64,000 nucleotides of DNA from Stentor roeselii (Eukaryota > Ciliophora > Heterotrichea > Heterotrichida > Stentoridae): positions 1-64,000 of the forward strand of contig RSEH01000196.1 of assembly GCA_006503475.1 (NCBI GenBank), read 5' to 3'. Below, piece after piece: positions 61,318 through 64,000 of this stretch (the stretch's first letter is position 1; every line of letters begins with the position of its first letter). Below the pieces are notes generated by a model that saw only the letters and a list, made by a program, of their open reading frames with translations, did not search any database and was not told the origin of the DNA. The translations under genes and the position numbers were made by a program.

Positions 61318-62682
61318 CTACTTCCCTTTCTTCTTTGTTGGACTTTCACTTAACCAGTCATGACGAAGAGCTTCTTCTGGAGTCATTCGACTTCGAGGGT
61401 CCCAAACTAAACTTCCTGATTAAAAATTACTGCTGATGAAATCAAGAAATTTAGAATCACTGGATTTTAAAAAATCTTCAAGTCGCTTTGAACCTGGCCT
61501 TCGAAGTCGCTCGTTTTCGTCGAAGATCAGTCTTGGACGATTTTCTCTGTCGAAAAAGACTTTTTTTTTTAATGCTTTTTGAATCATTTCGTTTGGAGGG
61601 ATGTCGAGAAACTCTTGAATACTCGACATCAGCTCTACCTCGTTATTTGATGGGAAAAGAGGCTTCGCAGAATGTAACTCTGCTATTACACATCCGAATG
61701 ACCACATGTCAATCGCGGTGGAATAAGGAAGGCCTAGAATCACTTCTGGGGCTCTGTAAAATCGAGCTTGGAGATAAGAATAAACTCTTTCGTGTTCATA
61801 ACACCCTGACCCTAAATCAATTACTTTTACTGCAGAAGATTCGGATGACTTGAGAAGAATATTCTCTGGTTTTATATCTCCGTGAATAATATGACAAGTT
61901 TTTAGGAATTTTAAAGCGGTTAAGATTTGAGTTGCAATTTTTTTTAGTAGTGGTTGAGAGAGACTTTTAAACTGATTTAGTTTAAGTAACTGGTAAAGGT
62001 TGATACTGTAAAGATCAAAAACAAGACAATTGTGATTGCGAAACTGAAAAGTTTCTTTAAGATGAGAGATATTTGAAGTGTCTTCGTAATCTTTCTGGTT
62101 TATGTTTTCTAGTAGTCTTACTTCAACTAGTGACTGAGAAAAGAACTCTTTTTTATTTTTAATGATTTTAACAGCGACGATCTCTCCTTTTCTATGATCC
62201 AGACATTTACAGACCTGACTAAAACTGCCTCTTCCAAGTATTTCCAAGATTTCAAATCGATAAGCAAGATGTTCTCCAAGAATCAAATTATAATTTCCTT
62301 CTTCATCATCAAAAATCATGAAATTTTCATCTTTTATGAGCAGTTTAGGAATGTTTAAAGGTAAAAAGAAGATCTTCCCAGTATTCAAAACTTCATTTCT
62401 TTCATATTCAGTAAGATACCCAAAAAACTTCTGTAAAACAATCTCTCCATTAACAGGAAGTTCCATCGAGTCAAATTCCTTCTGCGGGTCAGGATAAGTG
62501 AAAATTTTATAAATTTCTTTCGACTTCTTCATTGTAACTTTCTTCGTAAGTCCCTTAGTCTTCCCCCTGTTAAAGCCTTTGACAACATCAGTCAAGTTAA
62601 GTGCCGGGACCATTGCTTTTTTTCCTCGATTACCAGGAAGAGCAGAGGAGAACCGCATATGAAAAATCGGCTTGTTTTTCAT
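61318..62682 (-). CDS. DYRK-family protein kinase, paralogue 2 (one 15-base intron)
   Basis: The spliced product is 449 residues from the ATG at 62682. A lead-in of DYRK style (NLILGEHLAYRFEILEILG) precedes GRGSFSQV, the Lys in VAVKII, catalytic loop HGDIKPEN (about residue 265), DLGSG in the DFG position, and the DYRK signature YSYLQARFYRAPE. Without splicing the frame stops after FISSNF. Removing one 15-base intron gives the expected end WDPRSRMTPEEALRHDW, then a Lys-rich tail. The catalytic Asp and metal Asp are kept, but HCD is HGD and DFG is DLG, so activity may differ from paralogue 1. A direct neighbour starts 8 bases upstream. Confidence 0.93.
61416..61430 (-). other. 15-base intron of DYRK paralogue 2
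   Basis: GTAATTTTTAATCAG. Removal joins DFIS to RSLVWDPRSRM, the normal end of a DYRK/CMGC kinase domain (phase 1). Confidence 0.9.
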
Positions 62683-62690
62683 TTATCTAA

Positions 62691-63359
62691 TTAAAAAGGC
62701 AGTCGATGAGTGCAGATCGACTTAAAAATCGTCTCACTTTGAGGCAAATTCACTTGGTCCAAACTACTGTTCCTTCTTTTTGACTTGGAGACTCTTTTGA
62801 GTTTCCACCCCAGAAGACCCTTATTTAAAGGAACCGTCTCCTGACTCGATTGTTTCTGTTCAAATCTCGTTAAAAAGTCCTGCATTTCTGTTTTTTCACT
62901 AAATCCTGCACTTGCACAACGACCTGTTGACGGCCGGTTTTCAATTAAAAGTGAAATCGGGTTGTTTGAAGCAGGTTTTCGTGTAAAGTCACGAGAAACA
63001 CTTCTTTTCTGCTGACTTGAAAATGCCTGAGGACTGGTCGTTGATGACGGTGAAACTGGTTTTTGAGATTTTTTAGATTTCGAGGTTTTTGGACTGGTGG
63101 ACTTATGGAAAGACTTAATTTCGTGAATGTACTTCTGGGTGTTCTGCAGAAGGTCAATTGAGAACTTCGGACGTTTCACTTCAGAAGAAGATTGAAAATA
63201 GTTCTCACCTTTCAAATCGATCCATTTTTCAGGAATGCTTGTCTTCCAGATGTACTCTTTGGTCTTAGTCCTTTCCCAAGGTTTGGTTTTTTGGGTGAAG
63301 AACTCAAAAACTTCATTTTTCTGTTGAGAAGGTTTTGCTTTGAAAAGTTTTCCTTTCAT
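62691..63359 (-). CDS. basic Ser/Lys-rich protein, unknown
   Basis: 222 residues from an ATG immediately preceded by TATAA. The first 85 residues may be ordered (EFFTQKTKPWERTKTKEYIW and IPEKWIDLKGENYF); the rest is a Ser/Thr/Pro/Lys-rich stretch, predicted disordered. No known domain. The stop lies 8 bases upstream of the DYRK start on the same strand, and the start lies 41 bases from the stop of the next gene, so it sits in a tight same-strand series. Confidence 0.7.
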   Translation of the reverse strand: MKGKLFKAKPSQQKNEVFEFFTQKTKPWERTKTKEYIWKTSIPEKWIDLKGENYFQSSSEVKRPKFSIDLLQNTQKYIHEIKSFHKSTSPKTSKSKKSQKPVSPSSTTSPQAFSSQQKRSVSRDFTRKPASNNPISLLIENRPSTGRCASAGFSEKTEMQDFLTRFEQKQSSQETVPLNKGLLGWKLKRVSKSKRRNSSLDQVNLPQSETIFKSICTHRLPF

Positions 63360-63400
63360 TTATACCTCGATTTATGCATTACAGCTAATTATTCCTAACG

Positions 63401-64000
63401 TTAGACTTGGATACGATTTTTTACTTTTTGAACGATTTTCTTGTTTTTGATGAGACAGTTGATTCCGTTGACCCAGTTTTTAAAGACCGGGTAGGTCTTT
63501 GCAATGACTTCGATTCTACCGCCTTCAGTGAGGGCGATGCTGAAAGGGAACCATTTACAAGAGCTGCATCTTTCAATGAAGACTTTAGACTTGGTATCAA
63601 AGAAGCCTCTTTCTTTCATGGACTCATAAGTGCCTCCTGCAAAAGTACGATCAGTACAGTCAATTTCTCCTTTTCCTATTTTTTTCTGGACTTTTAGTAT
63701 CGCTGAGGTGGTTTGAGGAATAATAATCTTTAAAATCGACTCAACAGGCAAAGAAGAGTCGAAGCCTTGTCTTAGTTGATGCTTGACATCTACACGAGAG
63801 AGACACTTGCTTAGTTTAAACACTCTTAAACCATACCCACAGGCCTCTGGACTCAGTTTCTTTGAATCTAGAGGGTCGAACTCTTCTTGTTTCAAAGAAG
63901 ACCTCTGAGAAAATCGCTTGTAAAGCTCGGCACCTTCAAGTAAAGGAGAAAGTTTCTCAAGAAGTGCTTTTTCAATTGAATTCGGTTCTTCTATTTTAGA
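63401..64000 (-). CDS. PH-like domain protein, 5' end outside the window
   Basis: 199 residues visible; the frame is open to the right edge (SKIEEPNSIEKALLEKLSPL at the edge), so the N-terminus is missing. The C-terminal half has strands and a final helix typical of a PH-like fold: ERCSSCKWFPFSIALTEGG, then RIEVIAKTYPVFKNWVNGIN, where the Trp in the last helix is the conserved one. The upstream part (about 1-85) is helical. PH-like domains bind phosphoinositides or proteins. The call rests on pattern alone, and the family cannot be fixed. Confidence 0.6.
   Translation of the reverse strand, partial: SKIEEPNSIEKALLEKLSPLLEGAELYKRFSQRSSLKQEEFDPLDSKKLSPEACGYGLRVFKLSKCLSRVDVKHQLRQGFDSSLPVESILKIIIPQTTSAILKVQKKIGKGEIDCTDRTFAGGTYESMKERGFFDTKSKVFIERCSSCKWFPFSIALTEGGRIEVIAKTYPVFKNWVNGINCLIKNKKIVQKVKNRIQV

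Noticed and set aside
1-64000. tRNA, rRNA, CRISPR arrays, insertion sequences or virus-derived elements
   Set aside because: No B-box-like tRNA arms, no conserved rRNA blocks, no regularly spaced repeats and no transposase or polymerase motifs were seen on either strand.

Overview
The window looks like macronuclear DNA of a heterotrich ciliate, most probably Stentor or a close relative. Three things point there. Long frames are open in the standard code: TAA, TAG and occasionally TGA end genes, and none is read through inside conserved domains. Five introns of exactly 15 bases can be placed by domain continuity, and 15-base introns are a heterotrich hallmark. The gene content (many kinases, DYRKs, WD40/ion-channel and calpain proteins, an SK-like channel) also fits. 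No tRNA, rRNA, CRISPR array or recognisable transposon was found.

The window has two compartments. Bases 1 to about 26,000 are AT-rich and gene-poor. They hold a zinc-finger kinase, a coiled-coil protein, a B-box/kelch protein, two flavin-monooxygenase (FMO) paralogues, a very unusual vWA-E2-U-box fusion and an F-box-like protein. Between them lie kilobase gaps carrying decayed gene copies: a kelch pseudogene, a half FMO pseudogene, and unidentified remnants near 15.4 kb, 22.5 kb and 0.2 kb.

Bases 25,666-64,000 are packed. Neighbouring genes are often 4-30 bases apart, some stop codons abut or overlap, and one divergent pair has start codons 10 bases apart. Genes in order: coiled coil, DYRK kinase, pseudokinase, C2-pseudokinase, glutaredoxin, pepsin-like membrane protein, 14-WD40 TRP-like channel, small acidic protein, calpain, kinesin, TRM6, two unknowns, nicotinamide nucleotide transhydrogenase (beta-alpha order), pseudokinase-C2, SK-like K+ channel, a third FMO, RING/B-box/kelch protein, Pro/Glu-rich protein, small membrane protein, paraoxonase-like protein, ankyrin-DHHC palmitoyltransferase, second DYRK, basic unknown, and a partial PH-like protein running off the right edge.

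No single pathway ties the genes together. The shared themes are signalling (six kinase-fold proteins, three of them lacking catalytic motifs), membrane excitability (TRP-like and SK-like channels), ubiquitin chemistry (E2-U-box fusion, RING/B-box/kelch, F-box-like) and redox metabolism (FMOs, transhydrogenase, glutaredoxin). The best candidates for something undescribed are the single-chain vWA-E2-U-box protein and the double-propeller WD40-TRP-like channel. Two genome-level signals also stand out: TATAA abutting start codons, and a gene graveyard next to a hyper-compact gene array.
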